A stretch of 64,000 nt of DNA. Source: Cristatella mucedo. Taxonomy: Eukaryota > Bryozoa > Phylactolaemata > Cristatellidae. The notes beneath the pieces were generated by a model. That model saw nothing but the letters and a program-made list of their open reading frames with translations, had not been told where the DNA came from and did not search any database. The translations under genes were made by a program, and so were the position numbers. The stretch lies in contig WPIO01000001.1 in assembly GCA_009760855.2 (NCBI GenBank), forward strand, positions 16,043,001 through 16,107,000. Reading direction: 5' to 3'. This document shows, piece after piece, positions 32,109-43,698 of this stretch (position 1 is its first letter; every line of letters starts with the position of its first letter).

Positions 32109-32542
32109 GTATGTTAAATGGTGATCGAGTCGATGTCTATTCTTTGGTGACTCGACTGACTGCAATAGTTTTTGCTCGGTGGGAAATTGATGTAAATAAG
32201 CTGCTTGTTTGTCGAACTTTTTCTAATTGCGTTTGAACTTATTTTAGGGATGGAATGCCACAATAGTTGAGGGATTGTAAATAGGGAAGGTTTATTTTAT
32301 CGTTGGTACATGTGTGAATATCTATTTTACGCACACAATTACTGCATGTGCTCCTAGACTTGTTCATAGCTCACTGAATAAACTATTGCTTAAACAAAGA
32401 ACCTATACATTCTCAACAAATCTAGTTGGGCCACCAGAAAGATGTTGCCCTATGCTGATAAGAATAGTGACTAGCAAGCGTCAAGGAGGAGAGTTATTAC
32501 TAACCCCAGACGGCAGGAAGTAAGCCCCTTCCTCACCCTTTA

Positions 32543-32564
32543 AAGCCTTGAGCTGTACAAGCTC
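32543..32564 (+). repeat. 22-nt motif, copy 2
   Basis: Exact second copy of the 31339-31360 motif, same orientation, in the next large intron. It lies just before the inverted repeat at 32576. Confidence 0.85.
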
Positions 32565-32575
32565 AACACAGCTGT

Positions 32576-32631
32576 AACCGTGACAGAATTGTCTGGCAGC
32601 TCAACAACCTGTTACAATTTTTGTCACGGTT
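32576..32631. repeat. Imperfect inverted repeat
   Basis: AACCGTGACA pairs with TGTCACGGTT, and after one mismatch AATTGT pairs with ACAATT, leaving a ~21-nt loop. Confidence 0.85.
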
Positions 32632-32701
32632 GTAATGGTTGCTTCTTAATTGACTATGCTTCAGAAGTGTAGTAAATTGTCATTATTTCCTAAAAACTTG
32701 A

Positions 32702-32734
32702 CTTTTATTACCAAGACAGTCTTGGTAATAAAAG
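32702..32734. repeat. 33-nt palindrome with perfect 16-bp arms
   Basis: CTTTTATTACCAAGAC, a single central A, then GTCTTGGTAATAAAAG. The arms are exactly complementary. Confidence 0.97.
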
Positions 32735-33136
32735 AGCTTGTCAACTTGAAAGACGTCGGACTGTAGCTGGCACATCCACTCTCACTTGGGAACAAGAAAA
32801 AATTCGGAAGTGGAAATCGTAAAGGTTTTTTTTTAAATAGCAAATGGAAACGGAGCAGTGGCTACCCATAAACTTGTAACTGCCGCCTATAAACCTTATA
32901 TACCAGTCACCGAAAATGTAGCTGACATCGTGCGATAGGCAGCCTTATTTGTCGATAAATTCCTGCATTATGAACTCTTGCTGTCCCACAGACAGGTATC
33001 TGTTTAGATCTGTTACTGATTGGTTTGCTTCCTCAGAAGTCTTCGGTCTTCTGCAAAGAAATAGACTGCCCGGCTAATTCCTCAAATCCGGCCCACGAGA
33101 CTTCAATCCTTTCCGTGAGCTATTACTCCCTGCCCC
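32735..33136. other. Intron 15, unassigned part
   Basis: Nothing recognised. It may include further decayed repeat C sequence next to 33137. Confidence 0.4.
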
Positions 33137-33465
33137 TTAGCAGTAAAACTGCAATCTTGGGTGTCTCGACTCCGAGCGTTTGCTTAATTTAGATGCAGCT
33201 TTAGTGTTCTGGCAGTTCCATCGGCAAAGAAAACAAGAAAACTTCGTGAAACCCCCTTCGAGGTCTATCAGGAATGACACCATTTTATAATAATAATAAT
33301 AATGCACTTGATAAAGCGCCCTCAGAGAACTCAATCTCTTTCTAGGCGCTTTACATTTGCTGTAAAGGGAAATGCAATTGAATGGTGAGTAATATCATGC
33401 TTGATAAACAACATGAATAACATGGTTAGGGGTGACATGCACTGGGTCAGCATGCAAATGTGGTT

Positions 33466-34570
33466 CACTTCTATGCAGATGACACTCAGTTGTACCTTTG
33501 CTTTGATCCCTCCCAGCCTTCGAGCACCTCAAATTCTCTAAACTCACTAGCTGCATGCATTGATGACATCCGCACATGGATGGCAGCAAATTTTCTAAAG
33601 CTTAACGATGATAAGACTAACTTACTAGTTATGGGCAAACCCAGTGTGATCCAGAGATTGGAAAGGCTGACTCTCAAAATTGGCTCTGCCAGCATATCTC
33701 CAGTTGAATCAGCTCGAAATCTAGGTGTCATATTCCAAAGCGACCTCTCGTTAGACGACCATATCAGCTCCACAGTCAAATCCGCCTATTTTCAGCTTCA
33801 TAACATTGCTAAAATTCGGGCTTGTTTAGATAAGGATACCACGTCTAAGTTGGTCCATGCATTCGTGGCATCCCGTCTCGACTTCTGCAACTCACTGCTT
33901 ACTGGCCTACCGGCATGTGCGATCAGGCGATTGCAGCTGGTGCAAAACTCTGCAGCTAGGCTTGTCTGTCGTGAGTGTCGCAGCTGCCATATCACACCAC
34001 TTCTCACCGACCTGCACTGGCTACCAGTCAAGCAACGGATTGACTTCAAGGTTTTGTCGCTCACTTTTAGGTCACTTCATTCTTTGGCTCCAGCCTATCT
34101 CTCAGATCTACTCCCTCACCAGGCCAAGCATCGTACCACCCGCTTTTCGGAATCCAACAGTCTAGAAATACCTCATACAAACCTTAAATCCTTTGGAGAC
34201 CGTGCATTTAGTTGATATGCTCCCAAAGCCTGGAACTCCCTCCCGACCTACGTCAGAACATCTCCTGACCTGACCACATTTAAAAGGAACCTAAAACACA
34301 CCTATTTAGGACAGCATTTAGTGGGTCCCTGTGATTCGTCCTTGATGTGCTTATGCGTGCTGACACTGTGCATGCTGCCACTAACCACATTTGCATGCTG
34401 ACCCTGTGCATGTCACCCCTTACCATATTATTCATTTCGTTTGTTTTTTCAAGCATGATTTTACTTACCATTCAATTGCATTTCACTTTACAGCAAATGT
34501 AAAGCGCCTAGAGAGAGATTAAGTTCTCTGAGGGCGCTTTATCAAGTGAATTATTATTATTATTATTATT
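33466..34570 (+). mobile_element. LINE B, sense, youngest layer of the nest
   Basis: A 250-codon open stretch starts at HFYADDTQLYLCFDPSQPSS (RT catalytic motif C) and runs through LNDDKTNLLVMGKPSVIQ, RNLGVIFQSDLSLDDHISS, RACLDKDTTSKLVHAFVAS and NSLEIPHTNLKSFGDRAFS; a stop (TGA) replaces the next codons. 3' UTR, stem-loop and (ATT)n complete the 3' end. Among the best preserved copies, but 5'-truncated. Confidence 0.9.
34500..34570 (+). repeat. LINE B terminal stem-loop and (ATT)n tail
   Basis: Outer stem AAAGCGCC/GGCGCTTT (34501-34508 with 34533-34540), inner stem AGAGA/TCTCT around a TTAAG-type loop, then ATCAAGTGA and seven ATT-type units. Reference copy for the tail shared with SINE A. 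Confidence 0.85.
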
Positions 34571-36159
34571 AGTGGCAGCATGCACAGTGTCAGCACACAT
34601 AAGCACATGAAGGACGAATCACAGGGACCCACTAAATGCTGTCCTAAATAGATGTGTGTTTGAAGTTCTTTTTAAATGTGGTCAAGTCAGGGAATGTTGT
34701 GACACAAGTCGGGAGGGAGTTCCAGGCTTCGGGAGCATACAAACTAAATGCACAGTCTCCAAAGGATTTGAGATTTGTACTGGGCATAGGTAGACTGTTG
34801 GATTCCGAAAAGTGGGTGGTACGATGCTTGGCCTGGTGAGGGAGTAGATCTGAGAGATAGGCTGGAGCCAAAGAATGAAGTGACCTAAAAGTGAGCGACA
34901 AAACCTTGAAGTCAATCCGTTGCTTGACTGGTAGCCAGTGCAGGTCGGTGAGAAGTGGTGTGATTTGGCAGCTGCGACACTCACGACAGACAAGCCTAGC
35001 TGCAGAGTTTTACACCAGCTGCAATCGCCTGATCGCACATGCCGGTAGGCCAGTAAGCAGTGAGTTGCAGAAGTCGAGACGGGATGCCACGAATGCATGG
35101 ACCAACTTAGACGTGGTATCCTTATCTAAACAAGCCCGAATAACTTTCCAGCCATAGGTGCTCTATTTCCCGGCACTTGGTAACATCTTGACACTGATAT
35201 AGTCCTCTTTGATGTCTTTGTAGTCCTCTTTTGAGTGAGTCAAAGGGAGAGACGCATATTAGTTCCCGTTATGAAGCAGCATGGCTATGAGACTCCTGGA
35301 TGAACTTCCTCTGACTAGGCACCATTCACTCGGGTTACAGAGGATTCTTGTAGCCTCGAGTAGGCCGGAATTGTTGCAGAAGTATAGCCCATCTCTTACG
35401 ACCGAAGAAGTTGGATAAAGTTAGTGACGATTTCACTAAGCTGTCATATCACTTGTTCATCTAATAAGTTTTACTCCTCCAGTCTAGATGTCGAATGCTC
35501 AGCATTGGATTTAGAATGACGAAGGCCTCTGATCGGGTCGTTGAGGTCTTTCTGTTGGGGAAGTGTACCTTTCTCTCCTCAGCTGCATCTATGAAATTGG
35601 AATCTGGATTTGCAATATCTTCCTCGATGATTGACATGCTGCTCTTTCCGGAAAAAGGTCAACCACTCTCCGTAGGGGTGGGGATATGGAGCTCAGGACA
35701 GTGCGCTAGTGGGGCAATTAATGAAGGATTGTGTGGATACAGGATGGGAGGCGCAATCTCGCCAGTTCAACGTTTGGAAGGGTGAACCATGCTGAGATAG
35801 AAGTTGCTTGAGTGGTCAGTCGGTTTCTGCTAAATTCACGTGATGGCAAACTTCACGGCTCCCCTTTCGTCCTTTACCAGCCTGTAAACATGACAATTAA
35901 ATAAATTAAAAAATGTTATTTCACTCATTACCTAATGTTGTGAAAGAAATTCCATCTAGCAAGCAGCAATCGTTTACCTTACTTTCAAGAGTTCTCTTGC
36001 AGTGTTATTAAGGTAAATGAGATGCCCAGAGCTTGTCTTGATCCCCGACAGGTATGCCGGAGTATGCTTTGTAGGCCTTGCACATCTTAAAGATGCTTCA
36101 ACATAGTGCTTTTTTGCTCTTGTCTTTATAAATTGTCCACGCTCGTAGAAAAATGCATC

Positions 36160-36285
36160 TGGTTTTGCATATGGGTAAGGTGCTCTCCTTTAATGACCAA
36201 GCTCATGGGTTCCAGCTCTGCGGCATATGTAAAGCACCTGGATAGAGATCGAACTCATAATTAATATAAATGAATTATATTATTA
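36160..36285 (+). mobile_element. SINE A copy, intron 15
   Basis: GGGTAAGGTGCTCTCCTTTA, B box ATGGGTTCCAGCTC, CGGCATATGTAAAGCACCTG, and an eroded stem-loop (GATAGAGATCGAACTCATAA). The A box is weak. Confidence 0.72.
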
Positions 36286-39200
36286 TATACTATCTGCTTG
36301 GTGGAACAACCTTTCGACTGCATGACAAGCAAATACAGGTATTCACTCTTCTCTTACTCTGCAATAATGTAACACTACAATATTCGTATAAGGCGCCTAT
36401 ACTGTTACACTTCTGTGGACACTGCTCCATAGTGTAGCGACACAACTCGTTCTATATGTGTTAACTTGATGCATAGTGCCCGACAGAAAACCGGAAAATA
36501 TCGTTATCCTGACCACATAAGCAAATCTAAGTGGAACAATCGCAGTTTTCTGTCTATTTTAGGTTTAAGATACTAGGAAAACACATTTTATACCTATGGA
36601 CACAAATTTAAATCTTATCTTGTGTAATATTCCAGGTTTTACCCGAGACTTTATCTTGGGAGAGTCATTTATTCTTCTGAGGAGTGCAGCATAGAGCGGC
36701 CAAGATTAGATCCTTCCGTCGGCCTCATTAGCCTTATGCTAAGCTGCTGCGAGTTAGACATTTCTGGCTGAAGTGTTTGGTGATGTTGGTTCCTTGGGAA
36801 GGTAACACTGTCAAAGCACTAAGACTGCTAGCCTTGTCAGTAAGACTCCTGGAAATTATTGCTGCCTTTGATTATCTGTGTTTTCCTGGGGTGCTGCTCC
36901 TTGAGCTTCGTACAGGCATAGCACCAATATAGCAGTTATGCCGAACGTCCTTCATCGGCGTGCTCTCACGTTAGAAATGTTATCGGAGTAAATTGCAAAG
37001 GACGATGCTTTCACCTTGACCCGGGTTTATTGCTCACCTTGATACCGTGGTTCGAAAAGTCTGTCTTTGCTTGTGCTGATTGCAGAGTTTTTTGCTACTA
37101 AATGCATTAGACTAAGAGTAAGCGGTCGATGACTTGCTTTCACAGTATAAGTCTTTAGATTGGTATTTAGCAACACTGGAAAAGTTATACGTTGAGCTAA
37201 TCCAGGAGCAGCGTTGACGGTTACTTATGAGGTTCATTTGATTTGCTGTAACTTACTTAGTATTAAGTACATTCGTAAAGCTAGGAGCATTCATATTGAA
37301 TAGGCATCACGCTCAAGGCTGCACTATGTCTTGAGCTCACTACTTTCTAGAAACCCATCTTAGAACGTTATTATATTGTAGCCCTCCCTCAGCAAATGGA
37401 TATGCTTCAATGATCAAGTGCCTAGTTGATATAATACTTTCAAAGTGAACACATCGTGTCTATTAGAGGTACTCTTAAAAGCACTCCCTACAATGCTTTG
37501 TCAAATTCAGTGATTTTAAAAATTAAGATTGGCTAATGTATTAACTGACTATCTGCCTTTCTTGGCTCCACCAATGCCTTTCTTGGCTCCATGCAATTCA
37601 AGTTAGCACCAAGATATTGCTCCGAGCAAATGTGTCGCATCACCATTGTCATCTTAGTAGACTATAGGCGTTTTTTCGTGTAACGCCATAAATACAAAAT
37701 CTTTTGTCATCGAAATTTCCAATGGGTCACTGTCTGTAGACTGGTAATAGTGTTTATACCGCATTTTACACCAGGCATCTATACTTTTTACATGACCACA
37801 GCAAAGGCAAAGACCTGCTCGAAGCTTTGTTTGAATATCGATCCCCATTTGTTCCATATTTTATAGATGGTGCACCTGTGGAGTCAAGTCAAATTATGAG
37901 TAGGCTGACCCACTTAAGAGAGTTTCTACTTTGCTACTATTCAGGATTCAGACACTAGAATCGGCCGTGTCTTTGCTGCTGTATTAGTCGGCTGTTCAAT
38001 GTATGCAGCTTGACTGCAATCCGGTTTATGAAGTGCTAAACACCCTAAACAGATGTAGCATAGAAAGAAAGAAAGAACAACGTTTCACGTTGTCACCGGG
38101 AGTTTACTCACCATCCCTAAAACCAGTTGCGCGAATTTGATCCACTTCACTGTAAGGTAATCAAGAATTTTAAGTGCTTCTGCATATATACAACAATCGT
38201 GCTTACTGGTTCTGCCCTTAGTTGAACTCCTCAAATGGTCTAGCTATGTTTGAAAGTGGGGAACCAATCTTTGAGATCCCAAAAGGAGGCCAATGAGGAT
38301 AACAAATCACACCATAAGACGAAATAAGGGCAGTGAGTGGTAGATTTTTGTTATTTGCACTTGATATAGGAATAGAAACAAAAATTATTGATACATTTTC
38401 TCTGTCAATAAGATGGATAGTTAGTTGAGGTATTTGACAGTTGTCACAAGGACGTATATGATTACTAGTCGGAATAAATGTCATCTTTAGACAAGGCTCA
38501 AGCCATCCTTAGGGTGAATGGGGGCGTGTCACTTTGCTCAGCATTTATGCCACTTAATCATGTTTTATGGTTTGACCATTCACTTGGCCCTAATTAACTG
38601 TTAGAAATACTTTTTAATACTGTTCTGCCGATCACTTGGTGTTTTGGAACAGTTGCAGTCTATTGGGAAACACTTGCCTTTCTAAGGCAAGATAGCACTA
38701 GTCGGGCAGTTTGTGAACTATTCTCTTTTTTAATAGGTGTAGGATTTTGCAATGCCAAAACTGTTTCGTAGATTTAGCTGTGAGTGCTTAGAGTAGTTAA
38801 TGGTGGTCTTTTAGTAAATGTAGAACTTCAATTAAGACAAAATGTAATGGAGAGACCCTCGTGTTAGTATGCAGTATTTCAATGCTCTATTTGTGTATTC
38901 TAGCCAGAAATCTACCCCAATAATAATAAGCTAGGTTTATCAGTTAGTTCACTTGTCCGTCCCTGACGACATATGTACACTGAATCTTTCGTATTGTATT
39001 TATATAGTAGGGTATAGTACATTGCGATACAGCAATATTGAATGTCAAAAAGGCCAGGGAAAGGGAAGAAAGATAATTTGCATGTGTAGCTGCAACATGC
39101 ACACTCATTGAGATTGAACATTTCAATGCTAGAACTTCACATTACTATGAACTTAAAAAGGTTTATTCAAAGGGTGGCTATATAAAATTTCAGCTGCTTG

Positions 39201-39530
39201 CATTCTCCCTTTGCTTTCGTGCAAACAGACGACTATAGCTTTAGGTACTCCTGCTTCGACTGGCTGAGTTGGCTCATTGGAAAGTTGCCAGAGTGCTCGT
39301 GACCGCGTGTGATCATCAGCTAGGTCAGCAGATGCTCAGGGCTACCTTTCAAAGCAAAGCTGGAGTTTTCTGGGATTTTTTCAGAGGTGCAAATTAGTAC
39401 GTTCATTATGAAGAAAATAGCTCTGCAATTAGCACGGTGCCACTTTATGGCACTCACAATATGCTACAAATATGCTTACTACTTAGCAGACTGTAACAAT
39501 AATCAGGCAACCATATATTTATCATTTATA
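36286..39530. other. Intron 15, right half, unassigned (3.2 kb)
   Basis: I recognise no gene, RNA or transposon here. A minus-strand open frame at 38218-38484 shows no motif. A (GAAA)n-like run is at about 38066-38078. Confidence 0.4.
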
Positions 39531-39561
39531 TATGTATAATATTTATATGTATGTAAGCAAT

Positions 39562-39697
<136 letters not shown>

Positions 39698-39833
39698 AGC
39701 AATATAATAAACTTAAACTAAGAGATGATTTAGTGCCGATTCTTGTATGGTGCACCTGCTATAAAATTGTAACCTCAACTCAATTGGCTAGCTGTAGACA
39801 GTTTTTAAGAATGTTCTATGCTGATCTCTACAG

Positions 39834-39994
39834 GAAAACGTAAAACTATCGATGCTCACATGCCGAGGTTTAGCAACTACTGCGGGAAGAACATAACTTT
39901 AAGGAATGATGGTACTAAAGCATGCAGAGTGCGGGGATTCGATCATGGCACCATATTCAGTGCTGACCCTGTCAAAGACGACGAGCTTTTTGAG
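39834..39994 (+). CDS. NEURL4: NEURL4 exon 16: start of NHR5
   Basis: Acceptor CTCTACAG. Encodes PRFSNYCGKNITLRNDGT, then RGFDHGTIFSADPVKDDE and LFE. The G-F-D-H-G variant in place of EFN is shared with vertebrate NHR5 (GYAHG) and marks the repeat identity. Phase 1 in, phase 0 out; donor GAG|GTATGA. A CA/TA microsatellite sits 140 nt upstream. Confidence 0.92.
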
Positions 39995-40304
39995 GTATGA
40001 ATCGCATGCATTGCTTGCCATACACTCTAAAGACAATAATTCACTTGGCATGCTTGGCTGCACCTGCAGAAAAAGTTGCCAGATAAGTATCCTCTGAGAA
40101 TATGGTGACTTAGCATTTAGGAACCTTGGTAACGCAAATACTGCTGATAAATTATATTGTTGTAAAGAAGGCCTGTTTGATCCATAGAATGCAGTGCATC
40201 ACAGAGGCTAGTCGTACAAGCTGATTGTAGTATGATTCTTAGAATTGACTGCATGTATAGCAATGGTTATAATTAACTGCTGGGAAATCCATGCAGAATG
40301 AGAT

Positions 40305-40440
40305 TTAGTCATTTATATAGCAGCATAGGAGCCTTAACGGCTATCACCACCGACTGCAGTGGGCAATAAAGGGTCACCCACTGCTGGACTCGAACCCACG
40401 ACCTGGGTCCGGAAGAGCCAGCACCTTGTGTTATCTTGTA
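40305..40440 (-). mobile_element. SINE B copy, intron 16
   Basis: Antisense SINE B with an exact B box complement GGACTCGAACCCACGACC and body GGCTATCACCACCGACTGCA. The following 40441-40936 is unassigned. Confidence 0.82.
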
Positions 40441-40936
40441 GGATCTAAAGTAAGTACCTTTTTTTGTCAGGTAGGTAGCCTGCTAATAATGATTCCACGA
40501 GACAAACGAACGAAATGCTGCAGAGTTCATAATGAGATGTTGGGAAGCGACTTGCAAACAGCATTAATAGGGTAGTGTCTTTCTTTGAGCATCCATGTAC
40601 ATCAGCAGTAGCTACCTAAGAATTAGTGAAGGTGATCAAACACAGCATCCATCTTGAGCTGTATTTGGTTAAATGCCAGTTTGTGCAAAGCATTACGATT
40701 GATGCATGTATGCTTGTATGTACTATGTTAAAAAAATCATTGTTCTTATCATGTAGCCTGGAGCAGGCTCATAGTTATTAAACATGATATTATAGAGTAG
40801 TGTTTATAGCACACATGTGTAGCAATTGTATTATGGCTGTAACAGGTCTGCTTCTGCTTGCTGGCATGATGCTGCTTGAGAGGGCGCTAGTAATGCTGAA
40901 CGACATTACTGGTGCATCGGCATTGGTACTTTTTAG

Positions 40937-41155
40937 GTCGTGTTAGAACAGACCTCCCGCCAGTGGTCTGGAAACTTTCGGATTGGTCTTACTACTGTAA
41001 CCTTATCAGAGAACACACCTTCGTCTTTACTGCAAGCCAGTGCTTCTGACTTGCATGTGAAGGGTAAGGTGACATGGCTTGTGTGTGGCTCAGAGGTAAA
41101 AAAGAATGGTGTCGTCATAAAAGAAAACTATGCAACTATCCTGGAGAGGATGGAT
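40937..41155 (+). CDS. NEURL4: NEURL4 exon 17: NHR5 core
   Basis: Acceptor CTTTTTAG. Encodes VVLEQTSRQWSGNFRIGL, KVTWLVCGSEVKKNGVVI and KENYATILERMD, with the extended loop typical of NHR5 between GLTT and TWLV. Phase 0 both ends; donor GAT|GTGAGT. Confidence 0.92.
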
Positions 41156-41521
41156 GTGAGTCCATGCTGCATGCTTGCAATCAATCAAACGAGCGATTTC
41201 TTGCATCGGAATTATGATGGGAAGCCCAATGAGTTCAGACTCACTTTGCTTTGGCCATTAATTTACTTTTGGGTGGGAGTATAATGTAAGATTGATGTGC
41301 TTGTACAATATCTTTCTTGACATTTTCCTATGACACGAGACAAATATAATTCTGCTGAAGAGTGTTTAGATGTTAAGCAGGTTTTTTAGAGTAGCAGGAT
41401 CTTTTGTGATGTGCGCCTTCTCTTTTCTGACTGACATTATTATGACAGACTTACTTGGTTGGCTATCCTTTTAACAAGCTTGTGGTTGCAGTGTACCCCC
41501 GAATCATGCAAAGTGACAAAT

Positions 41522-41600
41522 ACAACGTTTACTAAGTGTGTAGAACAAGATTTAGTTCTCTAAGGGCGATATGCAAACGTATTATTATTATTATTACATG
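41522..41600 (+). mobile_element. LINE B / SINE A 3' tail fragment
   Basis: AGATTTAGTTCTCTAAGGGC, GATATGCAAACG and (ATT)n, in sense orientation. Confidence 0.65.
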
Positions 41601-41782
41601 GTTTAACATTGGGCGATGCAATTTTTGTCTTTCCTATTAAAAGGAGTGAGCTTCTACGACATCTTCAGGCCGTTAGGCTTGTATTCGTTGCTAGCTTACA
41701 GTAGTATCATAATTACCGGAAAGGTTTGGCAACACAATCACCTATGAGGGTAATATAGGTGACTTTAATAATACTAAAATAA

Positions 41783-42690
41783 TTATTATTGTTATAATAT
41801 ATTTCTATAGCACCAACAGAGAACTTAAATCTCTTTCTAGGCACATTACATGTGCTGTAAAGGAAGCTTAATCAAATGGTTAGTAGTAACGTGCATAGTG
41901 TCAGCAAGCATAATATGATTGGGGGTAAAATGCAGTGATAACATATGCGTATATATGGCTAGTGGTAACATTCGTAATGTCAGCACGAATAAGAACACAA
42001 ACTACAAATCACAAGAACCCAGCAATTGCTGCAACAAACAGGTGTGTTAGCTTCTTTTTAAATGTCTTCAAGTGGTGATGTGACTTCAGTCGGGAATGAG
42101 TTCCGGGCTTTGGGAGCTTATGCACTAAAGGCACGGTCTCCAAGGGATTTGTGGTTAGTCAGAGGTATAGCTAAGCGATTTGGGTCAGAAAAGCAGGTAG
42201 TACGATGTCTAGCCTGGTGGGGCAGTAGCTCTGATCGGTAGGCTGGAGCCAGAGATTGAAGGACCCTCAAAGTGAGTGACAGAACCTGAAAGTCGTTATG
42301 CTGCCTGATTGTGAGCCAGTGCAAGTCGGTGAGAAGTGATGTGATGCGGCAACTGCAATGCTCAGGATAGACAAGCCTGGCTGCAGAGTTTTGTAAATGC
42401 CTTATTACAAAGACCAGGAGACCAGCAAGCAGTGAGTGTTACAGAAGTCGGGACGGGCTATGACAAAAGCATGGACCGCTTTGGATGTAGTACTCTTATC
42501 TAATCAGCCCAGAATTTAAAAAATGTTACGCAGCTGAAAGTAGGCAGATTTGACGTGGCCGTCTAGTGGCAGGTCACTTTGGAGCTAGACACGAGATTTC
42601 GTGCTGATGCTACAGGAAATATGCCGACAGAGCCGATTTTGAGTGTTAAACTTTCTTATTTCTGAGTCACACTTAGTTTGCCCACAGCTT
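41783..42690 (-). mobile_element. LINE B, antisense, intron 17
   Basis: (AAT)n and stem-loop at the left end. The minus strand then reads HQARHRTTCFSDPNRLAIP, TNHKSLGDRAFSA, and, further on, KS..RLVCPE-type and NLVSSSK-like segments. Diverged subfamily with deletions. Confidence 0.8.
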
Positions 42691-43141
42691 TTGTCTCTCG
42701 ATGCTGGTATATGGAAATCGGTAAGTAAACAGGACAAACGGTTTTTGCTGTTGCTACGATTTGACAAGTACTCTTACATTGCTATAAATAAATATCTGTC
42801 TATGTAGAGGTACATTTCTGACCATTAATAATAGGTCCTAGGATGTCATGCTTGAAACTATCACAAATGTTAGAGGATCAGTCAGCACAATGTGGCAGTC
42901 GTTGGTTGCCTTCATGCAATAACACCAAACTATGCAGCACGTATGTAGGGAGCAGGTGGAGAACTCTGAAATATTTGAAATATGGCATATCTTCCTTGTA
43001 CCCACCTGGGAGAGGCGATATTTTCAGTAAGCAACAGTCACTTTTTTGCTGTTTGGCCTTCTATTTTTCAGCAACTGTCAAGATGTATTCCATTGGCAAA
43101 TTCTGTCACGTACATGTGAAATTTGAAAGCATGGTCTATGT

Positions 43142-43327
43142 CAGTGGTTCTCAGCCTTCCTAATGCTGCGATCCTTTAATACAGTTCCTCATTTTGTGGC
43201 GATCCCCATATCATAAAATTATTGTATGCAAAATGTGGAAATGTGTTTTCCGATGGCCTTAGGTGACCCGTGTGAAAGGGTCGTTCGACCCCCAAAGGGG
43301 TCGCGATCCACAGGTTGAGAACCATTG
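43142..43327. mobile_element. SPIN-like non-autonomous hAT element (186 bp)
   Basis: The ends are CAGTGGTTCTCAGCC... and ...GGTTGAGAACCATTG, an inverted repeat opening CA[GA]TGGTTCTCA. The element is flanked by a perfect 8-bp duplication GTCTATGT (43134-43141 and 43328-43335), the hAT signature. The interior has CCTTTAATACAGTTCCTCAT and GTGACCCGTGTGAAAGGGTC, then GTTCGACCCCCAAAGGGGTC, which I recognise from memory as the SPIN family consensus. No coding capacity. It lies in NEURL4 intron 17. Confidence 0.88.
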
Positions 43328-43698
43328 GTCTATGTGGTGCTTCATGCTAGTAGGTTAGGCTTAGCAAGTCTGCAAAGTACACTGCAGCTTCAAAAAGCAT
43401 ATGCGTACTGTGTAGTATCAATTGCTAGGTTAGCACGAAGCCTACTAAAGGTGATAGCAAACACGATAAATGAAATGTTCAACTTTGTATTTTACGATCA
43501 CTAGCAGATATACGTGAAATCTATTATTAGAGAACTAATACTCTGTTGCAGTTCACCTTTCGTAATGCTACGTTAGGCCTTTGTATTCCTACAACCAGTA
43601 ATGGCTGTCCACTTGCCTAATTAAATTCACTGGCTATGTGTTCAGATATCGACAACATATTACCATATTTAGTGATTGCTTTTTCTTGCCATGTCTAG

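Larger units (their letters stand above)
33287..35140 (-). mobile_element. LINE B, antisense, itself split by a sense LINE B
   Basis: Parts: 33287-33465 (TAA)n, stem-loop and 3' UTR; and 34571-35140, 3' UTR and RT C-terminus on the minus strand (FSESNSLPMPSTNLKSFGD; CHIT...; KDTTSK). The break AAATGTGGTT / AGTGGCAGCATG is continuous in the 49-kb copy, so the split is a later insertion. Confidence 0.88.
33137..35830 (-). mobile_element. Repeat C copy 2, split by nested LINE B elements
   Basis: The minus strand at 35830-35141 carries segments matching copy 1 at DNA level (CTCAGCATTGGAT; TTGAGGTCTTTCTGTTGGGG; GGATATGGAGCTCAGGACAG), then SEWCLVRGSSSRSLIAMLLH, THSKEDYKDIKEDYISVKML and YGWKV. After the LINE insert it resumes at 33286-33137 with MVSFLIDLEGGFTKFSCFLC then RWNCQNTKA. 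Joined, this matches the GGFTK-x-x-CxLCxW core of the repeat C protein. A few codons appear lost at the insertion point. Stops and shifts present. Confidence 0.68.

Noticed and set aside
33460..34215. 251-codon plus-strand frame as a complete gene
   Set aside because: It starts inside the RT catalytic motif and ends at a stop within the conserved C-terminus; a 5'-truncated LINE.
34500..34560. Rho-independent terminator or riboswitch
   Set aside because: The stem-loop is repeated at every LINE B and SINE A end and the genome is eukaryotic; it is a retrotransposon tail structure.
38218..38484. 88-codon minus-strand frame as a small gene
   Set aside because: No motif, no neighbouring regulatory signal and no match to a family I know.
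40375..40420. tRNA gene suggested by a perfect B box
   Set aside because: It belongs to SINE B; no complete cloverleaf or acceptor stem. The same holds for the other tRNA-like heads listed.
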